Below, piece by piece: positions 16,574 to 25,482 of a DNA stretch of 53,078 bases. Below the pieces are notes generated by a model that saw only the letters and a list, made by a program, of their open reading frames with translations, searched no databases and had not been told where the DNA came from. Origin of the DNA: Tissierellia bacterium (GTDB taxonomy: Bacteria > Bacillota_A > Clostridia > Tissierellales > Peptoniphilaceae); contig JAAZCH010000415.1 in NCBI GenBank assembly GCA_012513395.1, positions 1 through 53,078 on the forward strand, written 5' to 3'. The translations under genes and the position numbers were made by a program. Each line of letters begins with the position of its first letter. Positions within the stretch are counted from its first letter, which is position 1.

Positions 16574-16846
16574 ATGAAAGTAATAAAAGAAAAAGAAACG
16601 ATGACGATGGTAGGTGCTGTAATTGGCACAGTTGGAGTAATTGGTGGAGTTATTTCCACTATTTGCTTAAAGAGAAAAGTAAGAAAATTAGATGAGAAGA
16701 TTAACTATGTAGCTGATTGTCATAATCAGTTTTGTAAATATCAAATGGAAAACAATCTTGAATTTGAAGAGCAGATTGAAGCTAATTATCAAGAGATTAT
16801 TTCAAACTTGGAGCATATTCAATGTCTTGCAGAGAAGTTAGATTAA
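16574..16846 (+). CDS. Small single-pass membrane protein of the transfer operon
   Basis: A 90-residue protein: charged N-terminus, Gly/Val-rich hydrophobic helix at about residues 12-32, basic flank KRKVRK, then a soluble helix rich in Glu, Asn and Gln. ATG at 16574 follows AGGAGGAATTCAA, which decides against an earlier in-frame ATG at 16544 that overlaps the VirB6-like gene. The family is not recognised. Its place between VirB6-like and PrgI suggests a channel accessory or chaperone. Confidence 0.7.
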   Translation: MKVIKEKETMTMVGAVIGTVGVIGGVISTICLKRKVRKLDEKINYVADCHNQFCKYQMENNLEFEEQIEANYQEIISNLEHIQCLAEKLD

Positions 16847-16856
16847 GAGGTGAACT

Positions 16857-17243
16857 ATGGCTTATGTACCAATACCAAAAGATTTAAAGAAGGTAAAAAC
16901 AAAAGTTGCCTTTAACTTAACGAAAAGGCAACTCATAGGCTTTTGTGCAGCGGGATTGGTTGGATTTCCAACCTATTTTTTATGTAAACAATCTCTTCCA
17001 AATGATGTAGCAGTTATTTTAATGGTTTGTGTTACACTTCCGTTCTTTTTCATGACTTTTTATGAGAAAGACGGAATGCCATTTGAAAAGTATGCAAAGT
17101 ACATCTATCAGCACAAGGTCTATCAATCGCATGAAAGAAGAAAGGAGGTTAGTCTTGAAAAAACAGAAACAACAAGAACAAAGACTAGAACAACAAAAGA
17201 AAGAGTTTCAACAACAGAAACGAGAGCTAAGAAAAGACAATAA
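16857..17243 (+). CDS. PrgI-family protein (VirB3-like)
   Basis: A 128-residue protein opening with AYVPIPKDLKKVKTKVAFNL, the PrgI signature, followed by two membrane helices (about 25-42 and 48-66) and the motif EKDGMPFEKYAKYIYQHKVY. The C-terminal 40 residues are a Thr/Lys/Arg-rich tail that overlaps the start of virB4 in another frame, so that tail is constrained by two reading frames. PrgI corresponds to VirB3, which anchors the VirB4 ATPase. Confidence 0.88.
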   Translation: MAYVPIPKDLKKVKTKVAFNLTKRQLIGFCAAGLVGFPTYFLCKQSLPNDVAVILMVCVTLPFFFMTFYEKDGMPFEKYAKYIYQHKVYQSHERRKEVSLEKTETTRTKTRTTKERVSTTETRAKKRQ

Positions 17244-19575
17244 ACTCCCAGTTTCATTTAATTTGTTTGGATCACTCTTTAAGAAAGAAGAAAAGCGAGT
17301 GACAGCAGAGGATACAATTCCCTACTTGAAAATGTTCAAAACAGGGATTTGCCAAGTTGATGAAACACACTTTAATAAGTGCATTTCCTTTGAGGATATT
17401 AACTACCAACTTGCTTTAGAGGAACATCGAGATTTGATTTTTAATCAGTTTGCAAACTTCTTAAATTCCTTTGATCCATCGGTAGAGTTACAACTCTCGT
17501 ATGTAAATCAGTTGGGAAGAAATGCTGAACTTGAGAATGCAATCAAGATTCCAAATAAGGGTGATGATTATGACGAGGTGAGAAAAGAGTTTAGAGGAAT
17601 GCTCAAGGATCAACTCAACAAGGGAAATAACGGACTTAAAAAATCAAAGTATATTACCTTTACGATTGAAGCTGAAAACATTACTCAAGCTAAGTCAAAG
17701 CTTGAAAGATTAGAGATTGATATTTTATCAAATCTCAAGAGTATGGGGGTGAGAGCTGAAAGCTTAAACGGTGAGGAAAGATTGAAACTTCTTCACGATA
17801 TGCTCAATCCTGATAAGGTCTTTGAGTTTTCATATAAGAACTTAAAACCAAGAGAAAGTACAAAAAGCTATATTGTACCTGATGTTTTCAATTTTGCTCC
17901 TACTCAATACTTCAAGTTTGGAAAGTTCATGGGAGCGATGAGTCACTTTCAAATTCTAGCAAGTGAACTCTCAGATAGAATGCTTGCGGAACTTCTAAAC
18001 ACAGATGATAACATCACAATTTCATTTCATATCCGCTCAGTGGAACAAAGCGAAGCCATTAAGATGGTGAAACGTAAGAATACTGACGTTGATAAGATGA
18101 AAATCGAAGAGCAGAAGAAGGCTGTACGTGCGGGTTATGACATGGATATTATTCCAAGTGACATCAATACCTTTGGTTCAGATATTAAAAGCCTTCTAAA
18201 TGACTTGCAGAATCGTGATGAAAGAATGTTTGTCGTCACGATTATCATTATGAACTTTGCTAGGTCAATTCAACAACTCGATAACACGATAGATCAGATT
18301 TCATCGATTGCAAACCGTCATAACTGTAAGATTAAAAGACTAGACCACTTGCAAGAACAAGGACTTGCTTCAGTACTTCCAATAGGTGTAAATCGAATTG
18401 CAATTAATAGGGGACTCACAAGCTCATCTACTGCAGTCTTTATGCCATTTACGACAGAGGAGTTATTCATTAACTCAGAAAATAGTTTGTACTATGGACT
18501 AAATGCCCTCAGTCATAACTTGATTATGGCAGATAGAAAGCTCTTGAAAAATCCAAATGGTTTAATTCTTGGAACACCTGGTTCAGGTAAGTCGTTTAGT
18601 GCAAAAAGAGAAATGGCAAATGCCATCTTAGTCACTGACGATGATGTTATTATTTGTGATCCAGAAGGTGAGTATGCAAACCTTGTAAGACAATTTAAAG
18701 GTGAGGTCATTCGAGTTTCTGCTAAGAGCAAGGATTATCTTAATCCCTTAGATATCAACATGAACTATGGTGATGGCGATGCTCCATTAAAGGATAAAGC
18801 TAACTTCATCATTTCGATGTTGGAGCTAGTCGTTGGTGGAACAGGACTTACAGCGGAAGAAAAATCTATTATTGACCGTTGTCTGCCCAAGATTTATGAG
18901 AAGTACTTCTTAGAACCAAAACCTGAGAATATGCCAATTCATCAAGATCTCTACGATATGCTTAGAAATCAAGAGGAGAAAGTGGGTAGAAAACTTGCAA
19001 CAGAAATGGAAATCTATGTTACTGGTTCACTCAATGTATTCAATCACCAAAGTAATGTTGATTTGAATAAGCAACTTTTATGCTTTGATATTAAAGAGCT
19101 TGGAACTCAGTTAAAAAAGATTGGAATGCTTGTCATTCAAGATCAGGTCTGGAACAAGGTATCACTTAATAGAGGAAGTAAAGCAACGAGATATTACATC
19201 GATGAGTTCCACTTACTTTTAAAAGAGGAACAAACTGCTCAATATTCGGTGGAAATTTGGAAGAGGTTTCGTAAGTGGGGAGGTATTCCTACTGGGATTA
19301 CCCAAAACGTAAAAGACTTACTCATGAGTAAAGAAATTGAGAATATCTTTGACAATACGGATTTCGTACTCATGCTCAATCAAGCCAGTGGTGACAGAGA
19401 AATCTTGGCAAAGAAATTAAAGATATCACCCTATCAACTCAACTATGTCACTAACTCCAATGCGGGTGAAGGACTATTGGTTTTTGGTAATACGATTGTT
19501 CCATTTGTTGATAAGTTCCCTAAAGATACAATTCTCTATCAGAAGATGACGACAAAACCTGAAGAAGTAAAGTAG
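17155..19575 (+). CDS. VirB4-type conjugation ATPase
   Basis: An 806-residue ATPase that powers channel assembly and transfer. A Gln/Lys coiled N-terminus precedes the CagE/TrbE-like domain. Walker A is GTPGSGKS (473-480) and Walker B YYIDEF (680-685, in YYIDEFHLLLKEE); a GIPTGITQNVKDL motif follows. The start is TTG at 17155, chosen because AAAGGAGG lies 6 bases before it and the longer frame from 17062 runs deep into prgI without a ribosome binding site. It overlaps prgI by 89 bases. Confidence 0.93.
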   Translation: MKKQKQQEQRLEQQKKEFQQQKRELRKDNKLPVSFNLFGSLFKKEEKRVTAEDTIPYLKMFKTGICQVDETHFNKCISFEDINYQLALEEHRDLIFNQFANFLNSFDPSVELQLSYVNQLGRNAELENAIKIPNKGDDYDEVRKEFRGMLKDQLNKGNNGLKKSKYITFTIEAENITQAKSKLERLEIDILSNLKSMGVRAESLNGEERLKLLHDMLNPDKVFEFSYKNLKPRESTKSYIVPDVFNFAPTQYFKFGKFMGAMSHFQILASELSDRMLAELLNTDDNITISFHIRSVEQSEAIKMVKRKNTDVDKMKIEEQKKAVRAGYDMDIIPSDINTFGSDIKSLLNDLQNRDERMFVVTIIIMNFARSIQQLDNTIDQISSIANRHNCKIKRLDHLQEQGLASVLPIGVNRIAINRGLTSSSTAVFMPFTTEELFINSENSLYYGLNALSHNLIMADRKLLKNPNGLILGTPGSGKSFSAKREMANAILVTDDDVIICDPEGEYANLVRQFKGEVIRVSAKSKDYLNPLDINMNYGDGDAPLKDKANFIISMLELVVGGTGLTAEEKSIIDRCLPKIYEKYFLEPKPENMPIHQDLYDMLRNQEEKVGRKLATEMEIYVTGSLNVFNHQSNVDLNKQLLCFDIKELGTQLKKIGMLVIQDQVWNKVSLNRGSKATRYYIDEFHLLLKEEQTAQYSVEIWKRFRKWGGIPTGITQNVKDLLMSKEIENIFDNTDFVLMLNQASGDREILAKKLKISPYQLNYVTNSNAGEGLLVFGNTIVPFVDKFPKDTILYQKMTTKPEEVK

Positions 19576-19582
19576 GTGTTGT

Positions 19583-22489
19583 ATGTCAAAAAAACGAAGA
19601 CGAGATTTTTCAGAAAAGTCCTTGGGAAAAGCGAATAAAGAAATCTTTTCTAAGAGTGTAAGTGACAATCAAATACGAGAGCGAGAGGAACTTCAAAGAA
19701 GTAAATTAAAACACTCTGATGATTATTCAAATAAACGAGTTGAGGTATCGGAAAGGTATCAAGATAAGGTAAGAGAACAAAGTCATCGTGGTGGAAGAAG
19801 GTCTAAAGAACCATCAAATGCAAGAAAACAAAGAAGATATAAAACTCAAGAGGAATTGACGCAGACAACGGTTGAATCTAAAGAAACTCAATTTCTAAAT
19901 GCTGATTTATCCGATTCTACAAGTCGAAAAGTCAAAGATATAAGGCTGATAGATGGAAAAAGCACACCACTTGAAAATAAATCAAGTAGTCGTAAAACTA
20001 AGACTTCAAACAATCTACACCAAAGAGAAGGGCCGATAGGTGAAGTAAAGGTTGTTGATTCTAATAGTAATTCTAAGGATAAAAAAGCAAGACAAAGACG
20101 TCAACAAGCTAAGTTTCAAAAAGAGGAAAAGTCCAAGTTAGAGAATCAAGACTCTCATCAATCACCTGAAGATAAGTCAATTCAAAAAGAAACATCTTCA
20201 AGTGGTGAAATAAAGAATGATTACGAAGTCGAACCTTATGATCCACTATCAAAAGATATGGATAATGATGGAGTCATTGACCGCTATGATAACGACTTTA
20301 GGGATTCAACGGTTAGTTACGAGGAAAAAGATAGGAAGTCAATTCAACAAAAAGCCTATAAAAGAAACAACTATACTTTAGAGTTTCATCGAAGTAAGAA
20401 GTCTGAATCATCAACTTCTAAGATGAAAGAGATCAAAAGTGTAGACTTACCAAATAACTTGCCTAATGATAAAAAAATCAGAAAGCTCCAGAATAAGCAA
20501 AGTAAGGAACTCTCTAGAGTTCAAAGTACAAGCGGTAAAATTCAAAAGAAAAAATCATTAACTTTATCAACAACAGGTGCAATGCTTGAAGCTTCAAAGT
20601 CATATCTAAGAAGTGGAAGTCAGGAAAATACAGGCGTTGATGCGAGTGAGAAGTCACTAGGAGCAAGTTCTAAGCTTGTTCATGGAATTAAGGATTACAA
20701 AGCTAAAAGGCAAGATAAGAGAGTAAAGGCACTTGGAAAGTATGATGACAAAATACTACTTAGAAAGTCAAAATTAGAATTTCGAGATGCTAAGAAGGTT
20801 TTACAAGCAGATGAATCTTATCAAAAGATGAATGCATTTAAGAAGTTTCAAAAGCGAAAGCAAATGAAGGCAACCATTTATAAAAAGAATAATTCCGGAA
20901 TTAAGGAAAGAATCAAAATTGCCTTAAAAAAGGCAATTAAAGGTACAAAAGAAGTTATCAAGAAGAAAGCTGCAAGACTGGGGATTATGCTCTTCGGTCT
21001 TTTTCTTTTTCTCTCAGTCATTTTGAATTCTTGTTCGTTATTCGGAGGTTTGAGTGGTGGTTCTAGCATGATTACATCGAGTTCCTACCTAACAAGCGAT
21101 AGAGAAATTACTGTATCTGATGAACTTCTACAAGAGCTTGAAACTGATTTATTGGTGGAGATAAAAAACATTCCAAAAGATCATCCTGGCTATGACAGCT
21201 ATCAGTATCAAGTGGACTCTGTGGGACACGATCCACAGGTTCTAATTGCATATCTTACTGCAAAGTATGGAGAGTATAGCTTTGCTGAAGTGGAATCAGA
21301 AATTAATGAGATTTTTAAAAGTATGTATAAGTTAAAACTTGAAGAAAAAGTTGAGACTTACACAGTGATTGAAACTATCGAGACTGAAGATCCAGCAACA
21401 GGTGTAATCACCATTGAGGAAGTTGAGGTAGAAAAGACGAGAAGAATTTTAATTACAATCCTAAGCAGTAAAAGATTGGAGGATGTTTTGAATGGAAGAT
21501 TAAACCAAGAACAACAAGAACACTATGAAGTTCTTAATGAAACTAAAGGGAACTTCATGAACCTTCATTCACCGATACAAGGTGATTGGAAAAACAAAGT
21601 ATCGAGTATGTATGGTTATCGAGCAGATCCATTTACTGGAGAAAAGAAGTTTCATTCAGGAATAGATATAGCGGATGGTGCAGGAACACCACTTTTAGCT
21701 GTTTTTGATGGCACAGTAACCTATGTTGAACATTCGGATTCAGGATACGGAAACTATGTAGAAATCAAAGACAAGGAAGGGAACATGGCACGATATGCTC
21801 ATGCAAGTTCTATTACCTCAAGTGTTGGACAGGTAGTTAAAGAAGGAGATGAGATTGCAAAGATGGGAACAACTGGAAATAGTACAGGGAATCACTTGCA
21901 CTTTGAACTTCATTTAGCCGATGGAACAAGAGTTAATCCATATTTTTATCTTTACTCTGAAGAAACTTTTGAAAACTACACTAAGCCAAGTGCTTCAAGC
22001 TTTAATGCATTCAATTGGCAAGGTGGAGATGTTCAAGAGACAGTATGGGGATATCTCATTACGAATGGCTATACGCCAGAGGCGGCTGCTGGAATTATGG
22101 GAAATATTGAAGCTGAATCGGGTTTCAATACCTCAGCAGTTGAAAACTCTGTAACAAATCCAGGCGAAGGAATTGGACTTATCCAGTGGAGCTTTGGACG
22201 AAAAGCTCAACTTATTTCTTTTGCTGAGTCTCAAGGAAAACACTGGTCAGATATTGGTGTTCAGATAGCGTTTCTTGATTATGAAATGAATGGAGCAGAA
22301 GGAACGGTGTTTCCAGGAGGGGCGAATGGATTTAAACAACTAACAAGTATTGAAGAAGCAACGAGTCAATTTTGCTGGCTCTTTGAAAGACCAAACGCAA
22401 AATACGCTCACTACGATAGAAGAAGCAATGCAGCTCATGGCTTTTATGAAATGTATAAAGACTTCGATTCATCGGTAGTGACACCATAG
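19583..22489 (+). CDS. Membrane-anchored bifunctional wall hydrolase (M23 peptidase plus lysozyme-like domain)
   Basis: A 968-residue protein. Residues 1-460 are a long Lys/Ser/Glu-rich cytoplasmic region containing a Ca-binding-like loop DMDNDGVIDRYD near 227. A single membrane helix lies at about 466-488, followed by an extracytoplasmic linker. The M23 endopeptidase domain (about 660-785) has HSGID and HLHFE metal motifs. A C-terminal phage-tail-lysozyme-like domain (about 815-945) contains AAAGIMGNIEAESGF and GLIQWS. It should open peptidoglycan for the channel (VirB1/Tcp-G role). The N-terminal half is far longer than in typical homologues. It follows virB4 by 7 bases. Confidence 0.9.
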   Translation: MSKKRRRDFSEKSLGKANKEIFSKSVSDNQIREREELQRSKLKHSDDYSNKRVEVSERYQDKVREQSHRGGRRSKEPSNARKQRRYKTQEELTQTTVESKETQFLNADLSDSTSRKVKDIRLIDGKSTPLENKSSSRKTKTSNNLHQREGPIGEVKVVDSNSNSKDKKARQRRQQAKFQKEEKSKLENQDSHQSPEDKSIQKETSSSGEIKNDYEVEPYDPLSKDMDNDGVIDRYDNDFRDSTVSYEEKDRKSIQQKAYKRNNYTLEFHRSKKSESSTSKMKEIKSVDLPNNLPNDKKIRKLQNKQSKELSRVQSTSGKIQKKKSLTLSTTGAMLEASKSYLRSGSQENTGVDASEKSLGASSKLVHGIKDYKAKRQDKRVKALGKYDDKILLRKSKLEFRDAKKVLQADESYQKMNAFKKFQKRKQMKATIYKKNNSGIKERIKIALKKAIKGTKEVIKKKAARLGIMLFGLFLFLSVILNSCSLFGGLSGGSSMITSSSYLTSDREITVSDELLQELETDLLVEIKNIPKDHPGYDSYQYQVDSVGHDPQVLIAYLTAKYGEYSFAEVESEINEIFKSMYKLKLEEKVETYTVIETIETEDPATGVITIEEVEVEKTRRILITILSSKRLEDVLNGRLNQEQQEHYEVLNETKGNFMNLHSPIQGDWKNKVSSMYGYRADPFTGEKKFHSGIDIADGAGTPLLAVFDGTVTYVEHSDSGYGNYVEIKDKEGNMARYAHASSITSSVGQVVKEGDEIAKMGTTGNSTGNHLHFELHLADGTRVNPYFYLYSEETFENYTKPSASSFNAFNWQGGDVQETVWGYLITNGYTPEAAAGIMGNIEAESGFNTSAVENSVTNPGEGIGLIQWSFGRKAQLISFAESQGKHWSDIGVQIAFLDYEMNGAEGTVFPGGANGFKQLTSIEEATSQFCWLFERPNAKYAHYDRRSNAAHGFYEMYKDFDSSVVTP

Positions 22490-22500
22490 GAAGGAGATTT

Positions 22501-22692
22501 ATGCGAAAAGAACTTACGCAAGTCAGACAAAAAAAGAAAAAGTTATTAGAGAAGAAAGCCCTGATTGATGAACAATTGGGGCTTTTATCTATCAGAGAGG
22601 AAGAACTGGAAAACGAAGAAGTGATTACAGTTTTTAGAAAAGCAAACATCACATTAGAAGAACTAATGGAAAAGTTCAAAACACAAAAATAA
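22501..22692 (+). CDS. DUF4315-family small coiled-coil protein
   Basis: A 63-residue Lys/Glu-rich helical protein (RKELTQVRQKKKKLLEKKAL, then ITLEELMEKFK). The pattern and its place between the wall hydrolase and the DUF4366 protein match DUF4315 of Tn1549-like elements. AGGAGATTT precedes the ATG. The molecular role is unknown. Confidence 0.8.
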   Translation: MRKELTQVRQKKKKLLEKKALIDEQLGLLSIREEELENEEVITVFRKANITLEELMEKFKTQK

Positions 22693-22714
22693 GAAAAGAA
22701 GGAGAATAATATTT

Positions 22715-25414
22715 ATGAAAACAACATGGAAGGTTAAGGTAACAGCACTTCTAAGTGCAGTATTGATTTTGACAGGGATTATGGGAGCATCAATGAGTCA
22801 TCCACTTATTGTAGCAGCAGCAAATGAAGTCACATGGGTGAAAGAGGACTTCCAATATAGAGATGAAACAACCATTATCTCATTTAGTGAAGCGGGAATT
22901 GAAAAAGCAAAAACGACAAAGGAACTTTCTTTCCCAGAGGGGGTAACATCAATTCTTGGAAACTACTCTTATAGTTATCCAAATGATGATAAGCGTTTTG
23001 AAAAAGAATTCGGTAGAAAAAAAGAGTGGGATAAAGTGGTTATACCAAGTTCTGTGACCTATCTTGGTTATGGAGCATTCTATGACGCAAGAATCAAGGA
23101 GGTTTCCCTACCTAGCACCCTAAATACCATTGAAGGATTGGCATTCTTTAACACAGGTCTACCAACTGTCACTCTTCCAGAAAGTCTTGGAAGAATTGGA
23201 GCAAATGCTTTTGAACGTTGTGGACTTACTGAAGTTAGCATTCCAAAATCTGTATCAACTATTGAGCAGTATGCTTTTAGTAACAACAAACTTCATACAG
23301 TTAATATTTTAGGTACGCCTCGTGTATCAACTGGAGCATTTCATAAACAGAAAGCAGAATACCACCCTGAGATGAATCCATTCTATGAAGCTCACTTTGG
23401 ATATAACGGAAAGATTAAACTAAAGAATATTGAAAATGTTCTTAGCTACAAAGATGGAGAGTTTTCATTTTTATCGGATGATGTAAATGAAGGAGTATTT
23501 GATTTTTCTCTTGCTGGAACAAGTTATGCAGGGACGATGAAAATTGTAAATTCACATAAGTGGTCTAATGGTTTTCAGACTGATCCAAAGGAAACAAAAG
23601 ATGAGGGAACACAAACGGATAATAAAGAAACTCAGGATGGTTCAACCCAAACTGCTGTTGAAGTAAAGGTTTTGTATCTATATGAGGATGGAACAATCTA
23701 TAAAGAACAAAGTGTAAATGCAGAAATTGGAACTGTTTTAGATGGTGGAGATTTACCAATCATTCCAGATAATATGAAGTTTAATGATGATTTCTTGTTC
23801 TATGAAGTTACAGGAAAAGATGACGTTATTAAAAGAAAAGTATCTACTATCTCGCAAGATTCACAGACACAAACTGATGAAGTGGAAAAGAAAGATGCTT
23901 CTACTCAAACCGATTTGACGATGGAAGATATTAAAAAGCTAGAAGATAAATCGGATCAACTCGATGAACGTTTGAAAAAGGTTGAAGAAACACTTGCTAA
24001 AGAGGAAGAAACAAATAAAGATCAAGAGAAGCAAATTAGTGAGTTAAAGGCTCAGACAGACTCGCTAGTAAAGGAGAACCAAAAACTTCAAGACCAACTT
24101 AAATCAGAAAAAGAAGATACAACAAAAATTCAAGGACAATTAAATGACCTTGAAAAACGTGTTTCTGACCTTGAGAAGAAGGCACAGGAATGTTGCAAGG
24201 TCGAAGTGACTGTTAATAACGACAATGTAAGTTCGCAAAAGATTGAGGAATTAACTAAGAAATTAGATGATCTTTCAAAGAAGGTAGCTGAAAGTAATAG
24301 ACAAGTAGATTCAAAGGATACTGTAAACCAAGAGCAAAAGAAGCAGATTGAAAAGCTATTATCTGAAAAGACTACTCTTCAAAAACAACTTGATGAATTG
24401 AAGAAGAAAACTTCGGATAACAAAGATATTTCCAAAGAAGTAGAACCACTTGAAAAGAAATATGATGACTTAAATAAAAAACTTGAAGAACTTAAAAAAC
24501 TTCTTGAACAAAAGGATAGTCAAAAGGCAACTACTAACTCAAGCACTCAAGTGAAAAGTGAAGGAACTAAAACGGTGACAACGACTCCAGTTAAGGACTC
24601 AAGCAACACGAGTGGAACTAGTAAAGTTAGTGGTTCGGTTTCAAGCACTCCAATCAAAGAAACTACGAATAAAGTTTCTAGTGGTGATACAGTAGAAAAA
24701 GAGGTTCAAATTAGATATCCAAATAAACTAACTCCAAAGGGAAGTGAACAACTTTCTAATACAGGTACAACACAAACTGCAGATAGCTACTATGGGTCTT
24801 CAAATACAACAACTACTCCAAAGAATCAGGTAGCGGTTAAAACTGAAAAATCTGATGTAAGTAAAGCGAATGCGAGCGTTACAGAGAATGTTGATAATGC
24901 AAATGGTGACTATCCAATTCATCATGACGAAGAATCAAGTGAGATTTATAGTGCTGATGCAAGACAATTTGTAACTTTCCAAACAAAATCAGGAAAGACA
25001 TTCCACTTAATCATCAATCACGATGAAGCCTCTGAAAATGTATTACTTCTAACGGAAGTTTCCGAAGCTGATTTAATGCACATGGTTGAAGAAAAAGAGG
25101 AAGTCAAAGAGCCTATCAAAGAAGTTGTTAAGGAAGAACCTGAAAAGATTGAACCAGAAAAAGAACCGGTAAAAGAAGAGAAAAGCAATTTTGGAACTTA
25201 CCTAATTCTTATCTTAGTTATTGGTGGTGTAGTTGCTGGAGGATATTACTTTAAAGTCGTTAAAGGGAAAGAACAAGAGGAACTAAAGAATCTTGAAGAA
25301 CCAGAGGACTATGTATCTGAAGCAAGTGACGATGAACAATCTGAAGAAGAATACGAATCAGGTGAAGTAACAGAAGAAAACAATGAAGATGATGGAGATG
25401 ACATCATTCTCTAA
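22715..25414 (+). CDS. Surface protein: signal peptide, LRR_5 repeats, coiled coil, DUF4366, C-terminal membrane anchor
   Basis: An 899-residue exported protein. A signal peptide (1-36, ending AAA) is followed by BspA-like leucine-rich repeats (about 100-210: VVIPSSVTYLGYGAFYDA, VSLPSTLNTIEGLAF, VTLPESLGRIGANAF, VSIPKSVSTIEQYAF). A linker with repeated TQTD/TQTA words and a small beta domain near 310-375 come next, then a long coiled coil (about 400-600) and a Ser/Thr-rich spacer. The DUF4366 core (about 755-800: FVTFQTKSGKTFHLIINHDE, then LTEVSEADLM), a membrane helix (about 828-848) and an acidic tail end the protein. DUF4366 proteins are standard in Tn1549-like ICEs; the LRR_5 and coiled-coil front is an added adhesin-like module, plausibly for donor-recipient contact. 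Confidence 0.88.
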   Translation: MKTTWKVKVTALLSAVLILTGIMGASMSHPLIVAAANEVTWVKEDFQYRDETTIISFSEAGIEKAKTTKELSFPEGVTSILGNYSYSYPNDDKRFEKEFGRKKEWDKVVIPSSVTYLGYGAFYDARIKEVSLPSTLNTIEGLAFFNTGLPTVTLPESLGRIGANAFERCGLTEVSIPKSVSTIEQYAFSNNKLHTVNILGTPRVSTGAFHKQKAEYHPEMNPFYEAHFGYNGKIKLKNIENVLSYKDGEFSFLSDDVNEGVFDFSLAGTSYAGTMKIVNSHKWSNGFQTDPKETKDEGTQTDNKETQDGSTQTAVEVKVLYLYEDGTIYKEQSVNAEIGTVLDGGDLPIIPDNMKFNDDFLFYEVTGKDDVIKRKVSTISQDSQTQTDEVEKKDASTQTDLTMEDIKKLEDKSDQLDERLKKVEETLAKEEETNKDQEKQISELKAQTDSLVKENQKLQDQLKSEKEDTTKIQGQLNDLEKRVSDLEKKAQECCKVEVTVNNDNVSSQKIEELTKKLDDLSKKVAESNRQVDSKDTVNQEQKKQIEKLLSEKTTLQKQLDELKKKTSDNKDISKEVEPLEKKYDDLNKKLEELKKLLEQKDSQKATTNSSTQVKSEGTKTVTTTPVKDSSNTSGTSKVSGSVSSTPIKETTNKVSSGDTVEKEVQIRYPNKLTPKGSEQLSNTGTTQTADSYYGSSNTTTTPKNQVAVKTEKSDVSKANASVTENVDNANGDYPIHHDEESSEIYSADARQFVTFQTKSGKTFHLIINHDEASENVLLLTEVSEADLMHMVEEKEEVKEPIKEVVKEEPEKIEPEKEPVKEEKSNFGTYLILILVIGGVVAGGYYFKVVKGKEQEELKNLEEPEDYVSEASDDEQSEEEYESGEVTEENNEDDGDDIIL

Positions 25415-25435
25415 AGAACAGAAGAAGTTTAGCAA

Positions 25436-25463
25436 AAAGGGCAGTCAGAAATGGCTGCTCTTT
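25436..25463 (+). other. Intergenic hairpin before topB
   Basis: An 11-base stem with two G-T pairs (AAAGGGCAGTC / GGCTGCTCTTT) and a 6-base loop, with a short T-rich run and then AAGGAGG and the topB start. It fits the element-wide pattern of a hairpin followed by a ribosome binding site. Confidence 0.6.
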
Positions 25464-25482
25464 GAATTTTCAAGGAGGATAA

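Noticed and set aside
23565..23940. TQTD motifs in the surface protein as dynein light chain (LC8) binding sites
   Set aside because: LC8 is eukaryotic; the words lie in a low-complexity linker and are better explained by repeat expansion.
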